This document shows positions 24,829 through 33,073 of a stretch of DNA of 64,000 nucleotides, piece by piece. A program made the translations under genes and the position numbers. The notes below the pieces were generated by a model. It saw only the letters and a list, made by a program, of their open reading frames with translations. It made no database searches and was not told the origin of the DNA. Source of the stretch: Arcobacter sp. CECT 8983 (GTDB taxonomy: Bacteria; Campylobacterota; Campylobacteria; Campylobacterales; Arcobacteraceae); assembly GCF_004118855.1 (NCBI RefSeq), contig NZ_PDKF01000008.1, forward strand, positions 496,001 to 560,000, in the 5' to 3' direction. How positions within the stretch are numbered: position 1 is the stretch's first letter; every line of letters starts with the position of its first letter.

Positions 24829-25476
24829 ATGACAATTTTAAAAAAACTATTAACGGCTTCTGCAATTTTCGCAGTATGCTCAACATCAGTTATAGCTGAA
24901 GGGGACTCAAAGTTTGTTCCTATTTCAAAAGGTGTTAAATCTATTGAAATGAATTTAAATGGTGAAAAGTTTACTTTAATGAGAAATCAAAAAGCAGAAA
25001 ATACAATTTCTGAGCTTTATAATACTACAAATAGAGGTGCTCCTCAACCTATGATTATAGCTCCTGGCGTAGAAACAGTAGGTGAATTAGAGTTTATTGA
25101 GTATATGAAAAAGGCTCAAACAGATAAATCTATTGCGATAATTGATTCTAGAAAACCAGGATGGAGTGCAAAACTAAGAATTCCAGGTTCAATTAATGTT
25201 CCATTTACAAACTTCAATGAAAAAGAGACTGCTATTGAGTGGATGGAAGATGAAATGGGTGTGATTGATAATGATGGAAAATTAGATTTTTCAGAAGCAA
25301 AAACTGTTGTTTTATATTGTAATGGTTATTGGTGTGGACAAACACCAGCAATGGTTAAAAAAGCTAAATACTCACTTTTAAACATGGGATATCCAGCTGA
25401 AAAAATCAAATACTACAGAGGTGGAATGCAAGCTTGGACTTCACTAGGATTTACTGTAGTAGGAAGTGGAAAATAG
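24829..25476 (+). CDS. Periplasmic rhodanese-domain protein with paired cysteines
   Basis: A 215-residue protein with a Sec signal (1-23) and a rhodanese domain (about 85-212). The active-site loop is CNGYWCGQ: C164 is the expected persulfide-forming cysteine and C169 is a second one five residues on. NVPFTNF and YYRGGMQAWTSLG are rhodanese signatures. It probably handles sulfane sulfur from Sox intermediates, for example as carrier or transferase. It is the first gene after the internal terminator. A paralogue lies at 31153-31833. Confidence 0.88.
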   Translation: MTILKKLLTASAIFAVCSTSVIAEGDSKFVPISKGVKSIEMNLNGEKFTLMRNQKAENTISELYNTTNRGAPQPMIIAPGVETVGELEFIEYMKKAQTDKSIAIIDSRKPGWSAKLRIPGSINVPFTNFNEKETAIEWMEDEMGVIDNDGKLDFSEAKTVVLYCNGYWCGQTPAMVKKAKYSLLNMGYPAEKIKYYRGGMQAWTSLGFTVVGSGK

Positions 25477-25514
25477 TTTTAAAAAGTTGTCAAAAATTAA
25501 AAGAGGATTTATAA

Positions 25515-27290
25515 ATGAGTAAATTAAGTAGAAGAGAGTTTGTTTATATGATGGCAGTACTTGGTACTGCTCCTGTTTTTGCAAATTCTCATACAAGAAT
25601 GACAAATACAAATAAAATGGAAGACTACTATAAGTTAAAGCCATTTGGTAATGCAAGATTTATGCATATGACTGACTCTCATGCACAGTTACTTCCTGTA
25701 TATTTTAGAGAACCAAGTGTTAACTTAGGTTTTTATAGTAATTATGGAAAACCTCCTCATATTGTTGGAGAAAAGTTTTTAGATTATTATGGAATTAAAG
25801 ATAATAAAAGATTAACTTACGCATTAACTTGTGTTGATTTTGAGAAACATGCAAAAGTAATGGGTAGAACAGGTGGTTTTGCTCAAATTAAAACTGTAGT
25901 TGATTTTTTAAGAAAAAGTTTTGGCGAAGATAAAACTTTATTACTAGATGGTGGAGATACTTGGCAAGGTAGTGCAACTGCTCTATATACTAGGGGTAAA
26001 GATATGGTTGGTGCTATGAACTTATTAGGTGTTGATGTTGCTGTTGGACACTGGGAATTTACATATAAAGCACAAGAAGTTTTAGATAATATAAAATTGT
26101 TAGATGCTGAATTCTTAGCACAAAACGTTAAAGTAAAAGAAGATGCATTATTCAATGAAACTGAAATTGCACAACAAGCTTATAGTGAAGATACAGGTCA
26201 TGCATTTAAACCATATACTATTAAGAAAATGGGTAATGCAAGAGTAGCAGTTATAGGTCAAGCTTTCCCTTATACTACTATTGCAAATCCACAAAGATTT
26301 ATTCCTGATTGGTCATTCTCTATTAATGATGAAGGAATGCAAGAATTAGTTGATGAAGTAAGAGAAACTGAAAAACCAGATGCTGTAATTGTTCTTTCTC
26401 ACAATGGTTATGATACTGATAAAAAAATGGCAGAAGTTGTTACTGGTATTGATTTTATTATGGGTGGACATACTCATGATGGTGTACCTGAAGCATATCC
26501 TGTTAAAAATGAAGAGGGTGTTACATATGTTTGTAATGCTGGTTCAAATGGTAAATTTTTAAATGTTCTTGATTTAGATATACAAAATGGAAAAATCAAA
26601 GATTTTAAGTTTACTTTATTACCTATCTTCTCTGATTTAATTCCTGAAGATAAACAAATGAAAAAATATATTGAAGATGTAAGAGCTCCTTATAAAAAAG
26701 ATTTAAATAGAGTAATTGCAACTACTGAACAAACACTGTTTAGAAGAGGTAACTTCAATGGTTCTTGGGACCAAATTATTTGTGATGCTTTAATGGATGT
26801 AAAAGGTGCTGATATCTCTTTATCACCTGGATTTAGATGGGGTACCTCTGTAATTCCAGGTCAAGACATTACTTTTGATGATTTAATGACTCAAACAGCC
26901 ATGACTTATCCAGAAACATATGCAAGAGATATTTCAGGTAAAGATATTAAGCTTATTTTAGAAGATGTTGCAGATAACTTATTCAATGAAGATCCATTCT
27001 ATCAACAAGGTGGAGATATGGTAAGAACAGGTGGAATTTCTTATAGAATTAATCCAACTGCTAAAATCGGGGAAAGAATTTCTGATATCACACTTACTAA
27101 AAATGGTCATAAACTTGAAGCAAATAAATCTTATAAAGTTGCAGGTTGGTCAACTGTTGGTTCTAAATCACCAGGTGAACCAGTATGGGAAACTGTAGAG
27201 ACATATTTACAAAATGTTAAGCATATTGCTAATTTAAAAATAGATACTCCAGATATCGTTGGTATAAAAGGTAATCCTGGAATTGTTTAA
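25515..27290 (+). CDS. soxB: SoxB, thiosulfohydrolase
   Basis: A 591-residue member of the 5'-nucleotidase/calcineurin-like family with a Tat-type signal (SRREFVYMMAVLG). Metal-binding motifs for the dimanganese centre are visible: MTDSHAQLLP, GGDTWQGSATALYTRG, GHWEFTY, LSHNGYDTD and GGHTHDG. SoxB hydrolyses the terminal sulfone group of SoxY-bound thiosulfate to release sulfate in the periplasm. Length matches the family. It follows the rhodanese gene by 38 bases and ends before a strong terminator. Confidence 0.97.
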   Translation: MSKLSRREFVYMMAVLGTAPVFANSHTRMTNTNKMEDYYKLKPFGNARFMHMTDSHAQLLPVYFREPSVNLGFYSNYGKPPHIVGEKFLDYYGIKDNKRLTYALTCVDFEKHAKVMGRTGGFAQIKTVVDFLRKSFGEDKTLLLDGGDTWQGSATALYTRGKDMVGAMNLLGVDVAVGHWEFTYKAQEVLDNIKLLDAEFLAQNVKVKEDALFNETEIAQQAYSEDTGHAFKPYTIKKMGNARVAVIGQAFPYTTIANPQRFIPDWSFSINDEGMQELVDEVRETEKPDAVIVLSHNGYDTDKKMAEVVTGIDFIMGGHTHDGVPEAYPVKNEEGVTYVCNAGSNGKFLNVLDLDIQNGKIKDFKFTLLPIFSDLIPEDKQMKKYIEDVRAPYKKDLNRVIATTEQTLFRRGNFNGSWDQIICDALMDVKGADISLSPGFRWGTSVIPGQDITFDDLMTQTAMTYPETYARDISGKDIKLILEDVADNLFNEDPFYQQGGDMVRTGGISYRINPTAKIGERISDITLTKNGHKLEANKSYKVAGWSTVGSKSPGEPVWETVETYLQNVKHIANLKIDTPDIVGIKGNPGIV

Positions 27291-27305
27291 TAGTTTCAAA
27301 ATGAT

Positions 27306-27336
27306 AAAACATAAAGGAATACTCCTTTATGTTTTT
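27306..27336 (+). terminator. Intrinsic terminator after soxB
   Basis: A 13-base stem (27306-27318 with 27323-27335) and a four-base loop, ending in a T run. It should end the rhodanese-soxB transcript. Confidence 0.85.
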
Positions 27337-27376
27337 GATTTATAAAGTATTTAAAAAAGTATTTTATAAATCAAAA
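27333..27376 (+). promoter_or_regulatory. Perfect 14-base inverted repeat upstream of the cytochrome-thioredoxin gene
   Basis: Left arm 27333-27346 (TTTTGATTTATAAA) and right arm 27363-27376 are exact complements across a 16-base loop. It lies right after the soxB terminator and 13 bases before the next ATG, and the right arm adjoins the ribosome binding site GAAGGA. It may be an operator or an RNA hairpin that governs translation. Confidence 0.45.
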
Positions 27377-27388
27377 GAAGGATAAAAA

Positions 27389-28189
27389 ATGATTAAAAAG
27401 GCCTTTATAGTTATATTTGCCTGTTTTATATCTACAAGTTTATTTGCAGATTTTAAAGAGGGTAAAAAACTTTTTGAACAAAAATGTGCCCAATGTCATA
27501 AAGGATATATTTCATTTAAAAAACTAAAAGAAAATTTTTATGAGAGAAATAACCAATTATTAAATTTAGAGATACCTACAGAAAATATGCTTGCTTGGGC
27601 TATTATAGACAGTAGTAGAAAAATTGGTGATCCAAATGACGAAGAAATGAGGCTAATAGAAATTGAAGAGTATTTAAAAAACTATTTAGCAAACCCAGAT
27701 ACAAATAATAGTATTTGTGATCAAGCAGCCTTAAAGTATTATAAGAAGAAAGAACCACTTAAAATAACAGAAGAAGAAGCTGAACTTTTAGCTGAATATT
27801 TTATGGGATATAAAGAAGATAGACTTAAAAATATGCCAGAAGCAAATAAAGTTTTAAGCTCAAACTATGATGAAAAAGAGATTTTAAAAGAAGCACAAAA
27901 TAAAGGAAAACATATAATTGTTTATGCTACTTCAAAAACATGCTATTTTTGTAAAAAAATGGAAAAAGATGTTTTAAGTAAACAAGATGTTAAAGATATA
28001 ATGGCAGAAGATTATATTTTTTTAAAAGTTGATGTAGATTATGTAAAACTACCTTTTGGGCTAAAAAAACACTTTAAAGGAATGACGCCTACATTTTTTG
28101 TTTTAACTTCAGGAGGAGAGTTATTAAATACTTATCCAGGAGCTTGGGTTAAGAATGATTATTTACAAATTTTAAAAGAGAATTTATAA
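27389..28189 (+). CDS. Cytochrome c / thioredoxin-like fusion, SoxW-like
   Basis: A 266-residue periplasmic protein with a Sec signal (1-20). The N-terminal part has a heme c motif CAQCH (33-37) and a helical region to about 155. The C-terminal part (about 165-266) is a thioredoxin-like fold with redox motif CYFC (185-188) and the cis-proline region MTPTFFV. Thioredoxins of Sox clusters (SoxW) reduce or reactivate SoxY. Here the same polypeptide also carries a cytochrome motif, which would allow electron exchange with the cytochrome c pool. It follows a terminator and has its own control region. Confidence 0.8.
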   Translation: MIKKAFIVIFACFISTSLFADFKEGKKLFEQKCAQCHKGYISFKKLKENFYERNNQLLNLEIPTENMLAWAIIDSSRKIGDPNDEEMRLIEIEEYLKNYLANPDTNNSICDQAALKYYKKKEPLKITEEEAELLAEYFMGYKEDRLKNMPEANKVLSSNYDEKEILKEAQNKGKHIIVYATSKTCYFCKKMEKDVLSKQDVKDIMAEDYIFLKVDVDYVKLPFGLKKHFKGMTPTFFVLTSGGELLNTYPGAWVKNDYLQILKENL

Positions 28190-28193
28190 TTTC

Positions 28194-28634
28194 ATGGTTA
28201 TAGGTAAAGTATTAGGTACTTTTAGTGCTAAAGAAGGTGATAGTGGACTTCCTAGACCAAAGGTTGATAGTTTAAAACTATTTGAAGGTTTTGGAATAGA
28301 AGAAGACAAATTTGCTGGAAAAAACTTAGAGAAAACAGTAATGATAGTAGGACAATATAGTTATGATATTTCATCAAAAGAAGGTATTATTATTGAAGTA
28401 GGTAGTTTAGGAGAAAATATTTTATTAGATTTTAACCCGCATGATTATAAGGTTGGAACAAAGTTTAAAATTGGTGAAGCAGTTATAAAAATAACTGAAA
28501 ATTGTACCATTTGTAATCATTTATCAGTATTTGGTAAAAAACTACCATTTATTGTTAAAGATTGTAGAGGTATTTATTGTACTATAGTAAATAGTGGAGT
28601 TATAAAAAAAGATGACTCTGTAGAGTTAATATAA
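28194..28634 (+). CDS. MOSC-domain protein
   Basis: A 146-residue cytoplasmic protein with the MOSC fold: GKVLGTFSAKEGDSGLPRP, then EVGSLGENILLD, then KITENCTIC and GIYCTIV. MOSC domains come from molybdenum-cofactor sulfurases and bind Moco or sulfur through a conserved cysteine; the candidate here is in NCTIC or CRGIYC. Its place in the sox cluster beside the molybdoenzyme SoxCD suggests a role in Moco or sulfur transfer. It follows the cytochrome-thioredoxin gene by 4 bases, with no strong ribosome binding site, so coupled translation is likely. Confidence 0.85.
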   Translation: MVIGKVLGTFSAKEGDSGLPRPKVDSLKLFEGFGIEEDKFAGKNLEKTVMIVGQYSYDISSKEGIIIEVGSLGENILLDFNPHDYKVGTKFKIGEAVIKITENCTICNHLSVFGKKLPFIVKDCRGIYCTIVNSGVIKKDDSVELI

Positions 28635-28643
28635 AGGATATAT

Positions 28644-29084
28644 ATGAAAAAAATTTTTATTTTGATGTTTGTAACTACTTTGTTTTTATTTGGAAAATCA
28701 GAGTTTAGTGAACCACATCCAACATTTGATGAACCAAGAAAAGTCGCAATTCAACTTTATGATTCAAATTTAGACAAAGTCAACCATAACCTTAGTACTA
28801 TTTATAATATTTTAAAAGAGTATCCAGCAGAATCTTTAAAAGTAGTAGTTATTGCTTATGGAAATGGCGTAAGAGCTTTAAAAAAAGATTATGATGCAGC
28901 GACTCTTAAAAGAATTAAGTCTTTAGTAGAATATGATGTAGAGTTTATTGTTTGTAAAAATACAATGGAAACAATGAAATGGACAGAAGATGATTTTATT
29001 GATGATGCTTCATTCGTACAAGCAGGAATTGTAGAGCTTATAGAGAGACAAGTTGATGGCTATATTGGAATTATAGCTTACTAA
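28644..29084 (+). CDS. Secreted DsrE-family protein
   Basis: A 146-residue protein with a Sec signal (1-17) and a DsrE/F-like fold: RKVAIQLYDSNLDKVNHNLS, VVVIAYGNGVRALKK, and FIVCKNTME with a conserved cysteine near residue 112. DsrE-like proteins carry sulfur on a cysteine; this one is probably periplasmic. It sits between the MOSC and hydrolase genes with short spacing, so it belongs to the same transcript. Confidence 0.85.
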   Translation: MKKIFILMFVTTLFLFGKSEFSEPHPTFDEPRKVAIQLYDSNLDKVNHNLSTIYNILKEYPAESLKVVVIAYGNGVRALKKDYDAATLKRIKSLVEYDVEFIVCKNTMETMKWTEDDFIDDASFVQAGIVELIERQVDGYIGIIAY

Positions 29085-29105
29085 ATTTTGTATAAAGGAG
29101 TTAAC

Positions 29106-29897
29106 ATGTTAAAGAAAATTTTTACGTCAAGTTTTTTGTTATTAGTATTAAGTACTTTTGTTTATGGTTCTACTGTTACAAAAGAACAATGTGAAGCAAA
29201 AAATGGAAGTTTTATATATGCAGGAAATGAATGTATAGAATATAAAGCTTATGGTAGTGAAGACAGTGAGACTATTACTGTTATTGTTCATGGAACTTGG
29301 GATTTAGGTACAAATACATTAGGAAGATATGGTCCTTTTGCCGAAACAATGAATATGATAACTGATTTAACAACAATTGCAGTTGCTCTTCCTGGTTATT
29401 CAGATTCATCAACAAACAATTTAAAGCCTTTAGCTAGTAAAGAAGTTAAAAACTTAGCTGCAAAAAAGGAGTATGTTGAATTTTTAGGTTCTTTAATTGA
29501 AGCTTTAAAAAAGAAATATAACGCTCAAAATGTAAATTTTATTGGTCATAGTGCTGGGGCAATGATGGGTGCAACTTTAATTGGTTTAAAACCTGATTTA
29601 ATTCAAAATATTGCTTTAGCAGGTGGAAGATATGATATTCATAAAGAAAGTGATGAAAAAGACTTAATCTCAATGATTGATGTTTTAGATAATATTAGTA
29701 AAGATACTAAAATTCTATTTATTTATGGTACAGAAGATAAAATCTCAAAACCAGAAGTTACTACAAGTTTTTATGAAATAGCTAAAGAAAAAGGTTTAAA
29801 CGCAAAATTAGTAAAAGTGCAGGGCTCAGCTCATATAGATTTAGATATGACAGATACTGCTACAGAAGCAACTGTAGAAATGTTTGAAGGGGAGTAA
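29106..29897 (+). CDS. Secreted alpha/beta-hydrolase
   Basis: About 263 residues with a Sec signal. The oxyanion region is IVHGTWDLG, the nucleophile elbow is GHSAGAMMG, a plausible acid is in YGTEDKIS and the catalytic His in SAHIDLD. So the catalytic triad is complete. Mature N-terminus carries two cysteines (EQCEAKNGSF, NECIEY). Substrate unknown; position as the last gene of the sox transcript hints at an envelope-located role, for example thioester hydrolysis, but nothing in the sequence proves it. ATG at 29106 has AAGGAG upstream; a TTG at 29088 would overlap that site. Confidence 0.82.
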   Translation: MLKKIFTSSFLLLVLSTFVYGSTVTKEQCEAKNGSFIYAGNECIEYKAYGSEDSETITVIVHGTWDLGTNTLGRYGPFAETMNMITDLTTIAVALPGYSDSSTNNLKPLASKEVKNLAAKKEYVEFLGSLIEALKKKYNAQNVNFIGHSAGAMMGATLIGLKPDLIQNIALAGGRYDIHKESDEKDLISMIDVLDNISKDTKILFIYGTEDKISKPEVTTSFYEIAKEKGLNAKLVKVQGSAHIDLDMTDTATEATVEMFEGE

Positions 29898-29908
29898 TTA
29901 CTCCTTTT
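29891..29908 (+). terminator. Palindromic terminator overlapping the hydrolase stop
   Basis: A perfect 14-base palindrome (GGAGTAATTACTCC, 29891-29904) contains the stop codon and is followed by TTTT. Probable terminator of the soxW-like to hydrolase transcript. Confidence 0.55.
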
Positions 29909-29971
29909 CAAAAACTTACTTCAATACTTTCTCTAACACCACAATATAATCAACAAACTTTAGGAACATTT

Positions 29972-31132
29972 ATGGATAAAAAAAGACAAATGAATTTTAA
30001 TTTAAATAACTTTTTATTGTTATTATCAAATGCACTTGATGAAGTTGAAGCAAGATACTTCAATACAAGTAAAAATCACTCTAAAAGAGTTGCTTACTTA
30101 AGTTTAAAGTTTGCCTTAGAATTTAATTATAAGCAAGATGCTTTATTTGATATTTGTGCATACTCTTTAATGCATAATATTGCTTTATCACAAGAACAAG
30201 AAGATAAAGAGAAGTTTTGTAACTTGGCAAATGAATATGCAATGAGACTTCCCTTTGATTTTAAAGAACAAGAAGATGTTTTAAAATATCAATATGAAAG
30301 TTTTGATGGAAGTGGACCATTCAATCTAAAGGAGTATGATATTCCCTTATTCTCACAGTTTATTTACTTTGCAAATAATATAGATACAAAATTTGATTTA
30401 AGTAAGACTTTAATAGAAAACAGAACAAAAATACTTGCTTATATAAAAGAAAATGAAAATATACTATTTTCAAGTGATTTAGTTGAGTGCTTTGAAGAGT
30501 TTGCTCAAAATCAAAGTTTTTGGCTTGATTTACAAAATGAAAATGAATTGCTTACTTTTATTTTTTCTACACTTCATGATAAAACTATAGTTTTAGATTT
30601 TGAAGAACTTTTAGAGATTAGTTCTATTTTTACATTACTTACAAATGAAGACCTAAATATTATAGAAAATGCTTCTAAAGTTGCGCAGTTTTACAATTTT
30701 GAACACAAAGATAAACAAACATTTATGATAGCAGCTTCTTTATGTAATATTGGAAAACTATACATAGATGAAAATATATTAAATAAAGAAAATACTTTAA
30801 CAAAGAATGAATATGAAAAAGTAAAAGCATATCCATATTATACAAAGAAGATTTTATCAAATATAATAGGCTTTAATGATATTTGTTCATATGCATTTAA
30901 AGTACAAGAACAAATAGATTCAAAGGGCTATCCTTTCAATTTAGAGGCAAAAGATTTAAGCTTAAAAGATAGATGTTTAAGTTTAACAAATATTTATACT
31001 TCTTTAAGAAGTAATAAGTCATATAGAAAAGCTTATTCTAAAAATGAAGCTTTTAATATTTTAGAAGAGATGGCAAAAGAAAAGAGAGTAGATATTACTA
31101 TAGTAAATGATTTTAAAGAGATTTTTAAATAG
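29972..31132 (+). CDS. Degenerate tandem HD-GYP-like protein
   Basis: A 386-residue cytoplasmic protein. The C-terminal half (about 220-380) follows the HD-GYP layout, but key residues are lost: LHDIGK is CNIGK, the HP of the next helix is AYPYY, and the GYP loop is EQIDSKGYP. The N-terminal half shows a second, more decayed copy (NHSKRVAYLSLKFALE, SLMHNIALS, YESFDGSGPF). Because the metal ligands are missing, cyclic di-GMP phosphodiesterase activity is unlikely; a protein-interaction or sensing role is more plausible. It lies 74 bases after the sox hydrolase, behind a terminator. Confidence 0.75.
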   Translation: MDKKRQMNFNLNNFLLLLSNALDEVEARYFNTSKNHSKRVAYLSLKFALEFNYKQDALFDICAYSLMHNIALSQEQEDKEKFCNLANEYAMRLPFDFKEQEDVLKYQYESFDGSGPFNLKEYDIPLFSQFIYFANNIDTKFDLSKTLIENRTKILAYIKENENILFSSDLVECFEEFAQNQSFWLDLQNENELLTFIFSTLHDKTIVLDFEELLEISSIFTLLTNEDLNIIENASKVAQFYNFEHKDKQTFMIAASLCNIGKLYIDENILNKENTLTKNEYEKVKAYPYYTKKILSNIIGFNDICSYAFKVQEQIDSKGYPFNLEAKDLSLKDRCLSLTNIYTSLRSNKSYRKAYSKNEAFNILEEMAKEKRVDITIVNDFKEIFK

Positions 31133-31157
31133 TAAATCAAATTAATGATTTACTATT
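31128..31157. terminator. Bidirectional terminator overlapping two stop codons
   Basis: A perfect 12-base stem (31128-31139 with 31146-31157) spans the stop codons of the convergent HD-GYP-like and rhodanese genes. It probably terminates both. Confidence 0.7.
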
Positions 31158-31833
31158 CTGAAGTGGTAGTTAGGTTTAACATTTTCCAAGAATACATTCC
31201 ACCTCTATACCAAGATATTTTATCTTGAGGATAACCTAATTTTATAAGATTCTCAATTGCAAGTGTTGATTGAGGACACCAAGCTCCATTACAAAATAAA
31301 ACTAATTCTTTGGCCTTTGAAAAATCATATTTTCCTTTTGAAACTTCTTTTACTCCAATCATATCTAACACATCATAGAAGTCATCAGGATATTTATCTT
31401 TGTTAAAGTATGGAAAAGGAATATTTTCAGCAGTTGGAATACTCATTTGTAAAAACCAAGCAGGAAGTCTTGCATCAATTAGTAACATATCATCTCTATT
31501 TTGAGATTTCTTAATAAAGTTAATAACTTCAATTTCACCTATTGTTTGGATTTCATCTGTTATTTTTATAGGTGTGATTTTCCCTACAGTTGTAATAAAC
31601 TTTTTAACACATTTTGAAGATAAGCCTTCTTTAGCATAGTTTCCTGACCAAATATTAATAGGATCTGCCCCATTTATATTTCTACACTCTTCATCATGTA
31701 TTCTTTTTATGTTGTAAGTTTTATCATTAAACTTTACCTCTACACCATCACCTCTAAGATTTAACTCACTTGCACTTAAAGATAAACATAGTACTGAAGT
31801 AGCTACGGCTATTTTTAGTATTTTGCTAAACAT
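31153..31833 (-). CDS. Second periplasmic rhodanese-domain protein
   Basis: A 226-residue protein with a Sec signal (1-20) and a rhodanese domain (about 95-222). The active-site loop is CNGAWCPQS, with the same two-cysteine spacing as the paralogue at 24829. DARLPAWFLQMSIPTAENIP and WYRGGMYSWKMLNL are corresponding signatures. Two further cysteines (EECRNI, SSKCVKKF) occur before the domain. It is on the opposite strand from sox and ends at a shared terminator. Likely sulfur carrier or transferase in the periplasm. Confidence 0.85.
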   Translation of the reverse strand: MFSKILKIAVATSVLCLSLSASELNLRGDGVEVKFNDKTYNIKRIHDEECRNINGADPINIWSGNYAKEGLSSKCVKKFITTVGKITPIKITDEIQTIGEIEVINFIKKSQNRDDMLLIDARLPAWFLQMSIPTAENIPFPYFNKDKYPDDFYDVLDMIGVKEVSKGKYDFSKAKELVLFCNGAWCPQSTLAIENLIKLGYPQDKISWYRGGMYSWKMLNLTTTSE

Positions 31834-31965
31834 ATCAACTCCTTTGTAGTTATTAGTAAATTTTATAATAATTCCATATATTTAAACTTAAAAATTTTAA
31901 ATAATAATTCCTTTAACAAAGGCTAAGTAAATATAACGTTACGTGTGGTACAATTGGGAAAAAAT

Positions 31966-32859
31966 ATGGAGAATACAATTAAATCTCAATCACAAGCATA
32001 CAAATTTGCACTAATTGCAGTATTTCTTTGGTCAACTGTAGCTACAGCATTTAAGTACTCATTACAATATTTATCACCAGAAGAGTTAGTATTACTTTCT
32101 TCTTTAACTTCATTAGTTGCATTATTTTTTGTACTAATAGTAAATAAGAAATTAAATCAAGTAGTACCATATATAAAAAAGAATATAAAATTAGTATTTA
32201 TTTTAGGGTTTATTAACCCTTTTTTATATTATCTTGTTTTATTTAAAGCATACGATTATTTACCAGCCCAAGAAGCACAGGCTATTAATTATACTTGGGC
32301 TTTAATGTTAGCATTTCTTTCTGTTCCATTTTTAAAACAAAAACTTACATTAAATGATATCGTTGCAGGTATTATATGTTATTTTGGTGTTTTAATAATC
32401 TCTACTAAAGGAGAACCTTTCTCTTTGAGTTTTTCAAATGTTGATGGAGTATTATTAGCTTTATTTAGTACTATTCTTTGGTCTTTATATTGGATATTTA
32501 ATACTAGGTCAAAGGCGGAATCAACAGTAATGTTATTTTCAAACTTTTTAATTGCTACACCAATTATCATAATATACTTCTTTTTAACTCAACCTATTAT
32601 TATTCCTAATTCAAATGGAATACTAGCAGCTATATATGTAGGTTTATTTGAAATGGGTATTACTTTTTTATTTTGGTTGAAAGCAATGCAGAGTGCTGAA
32701 AATACTTCAAAAATTGCAAATTTAATTTTTATTTCACCTTTTGTGTCTTTAATTTTTATATATTTTATTTTGAACGAAAAAATTTTTGTATCTACTTTAA
32801 TAGGTCTTGCATTTATTATAATTGGATTACTAATTCAGCAAAAAAAAGTCAAAGAATAG
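31966..32859 (+). CDS. EamA/DMT-family transporter
   Basis: About 297 residues and ten membrane helices in two EamA repeats (FALIAVFLWSTVATAFKYSL at the start; LLALFSTILWSLYWIFNTR in the second). The second repeat signature SAENTSKIANLIFISPFVSL is typical. I prefer ATG at 31966, with GGGAA upstream, to the GTG at 31945. Substrate unknown. It stands alone between the rhodanese gene and the liv operon. Confidence 0.85.
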   Translation: MENTIKSQSQAYKFALIAVFLWSTVATAFKYSLQYLSPEELVLLSSLTSLVALFFVLIVNKKLNQVVPYIKKNIKLVFILGFINPFLYYLVLFKAYDYLPAQEAQAINYTWALMLAFLSVPFLKQKLTLNDIVAGIICYFGVLIISTKGEPFSLSFSNVDGVLLALFSTILWSLYWIFNTRSKAESTVMLFSNFLIATPIIIIYFFLTQPIIIPNSNGILAAIYVGLFEMGITFLFWLKAMQSAENTSKIANLIFISPFVSLIFIYFILNEKIFVSTLIGLAFIIIGLLIQQKKVKE

Positions 32860-33073
32860 CATTAAGATAGCATTTTATAGATTTTGTTACATATTGTATA
32901 AAAAGCAATCAGTTTTGTCTTGTATTTACAAAAATCTTAAGTTTCGATTTATATTTAATGTGAAATAATGAATAGTTTTAAAAAGTCATTACTTTTAGTA
33001 CTACTAAAAAAACATTATAGGTTTTTTCTAGTTTTACTAGAAAAAAAGATTTAATTTAATGAAAGGGGATTAG
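32860..33073 (+). promoter_or_regulatory. liv operon leader with two hairpins
   Basis: The 214-base gap before livK contains two consecutive hairpins: TTTTAGT/ACTAAAA (32993-33009) and an 11-base perfect stem TTTTTTCTAGT/ACTAGAAAAAA (33022-33046). The second ends 14 bases before the livK ribosome binding site GAAAGGGG. They could stabilise the mRNA or attenuate. No leader peptide rich in Ile, Leu or Val codons was seen. Confidence 0.45.
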
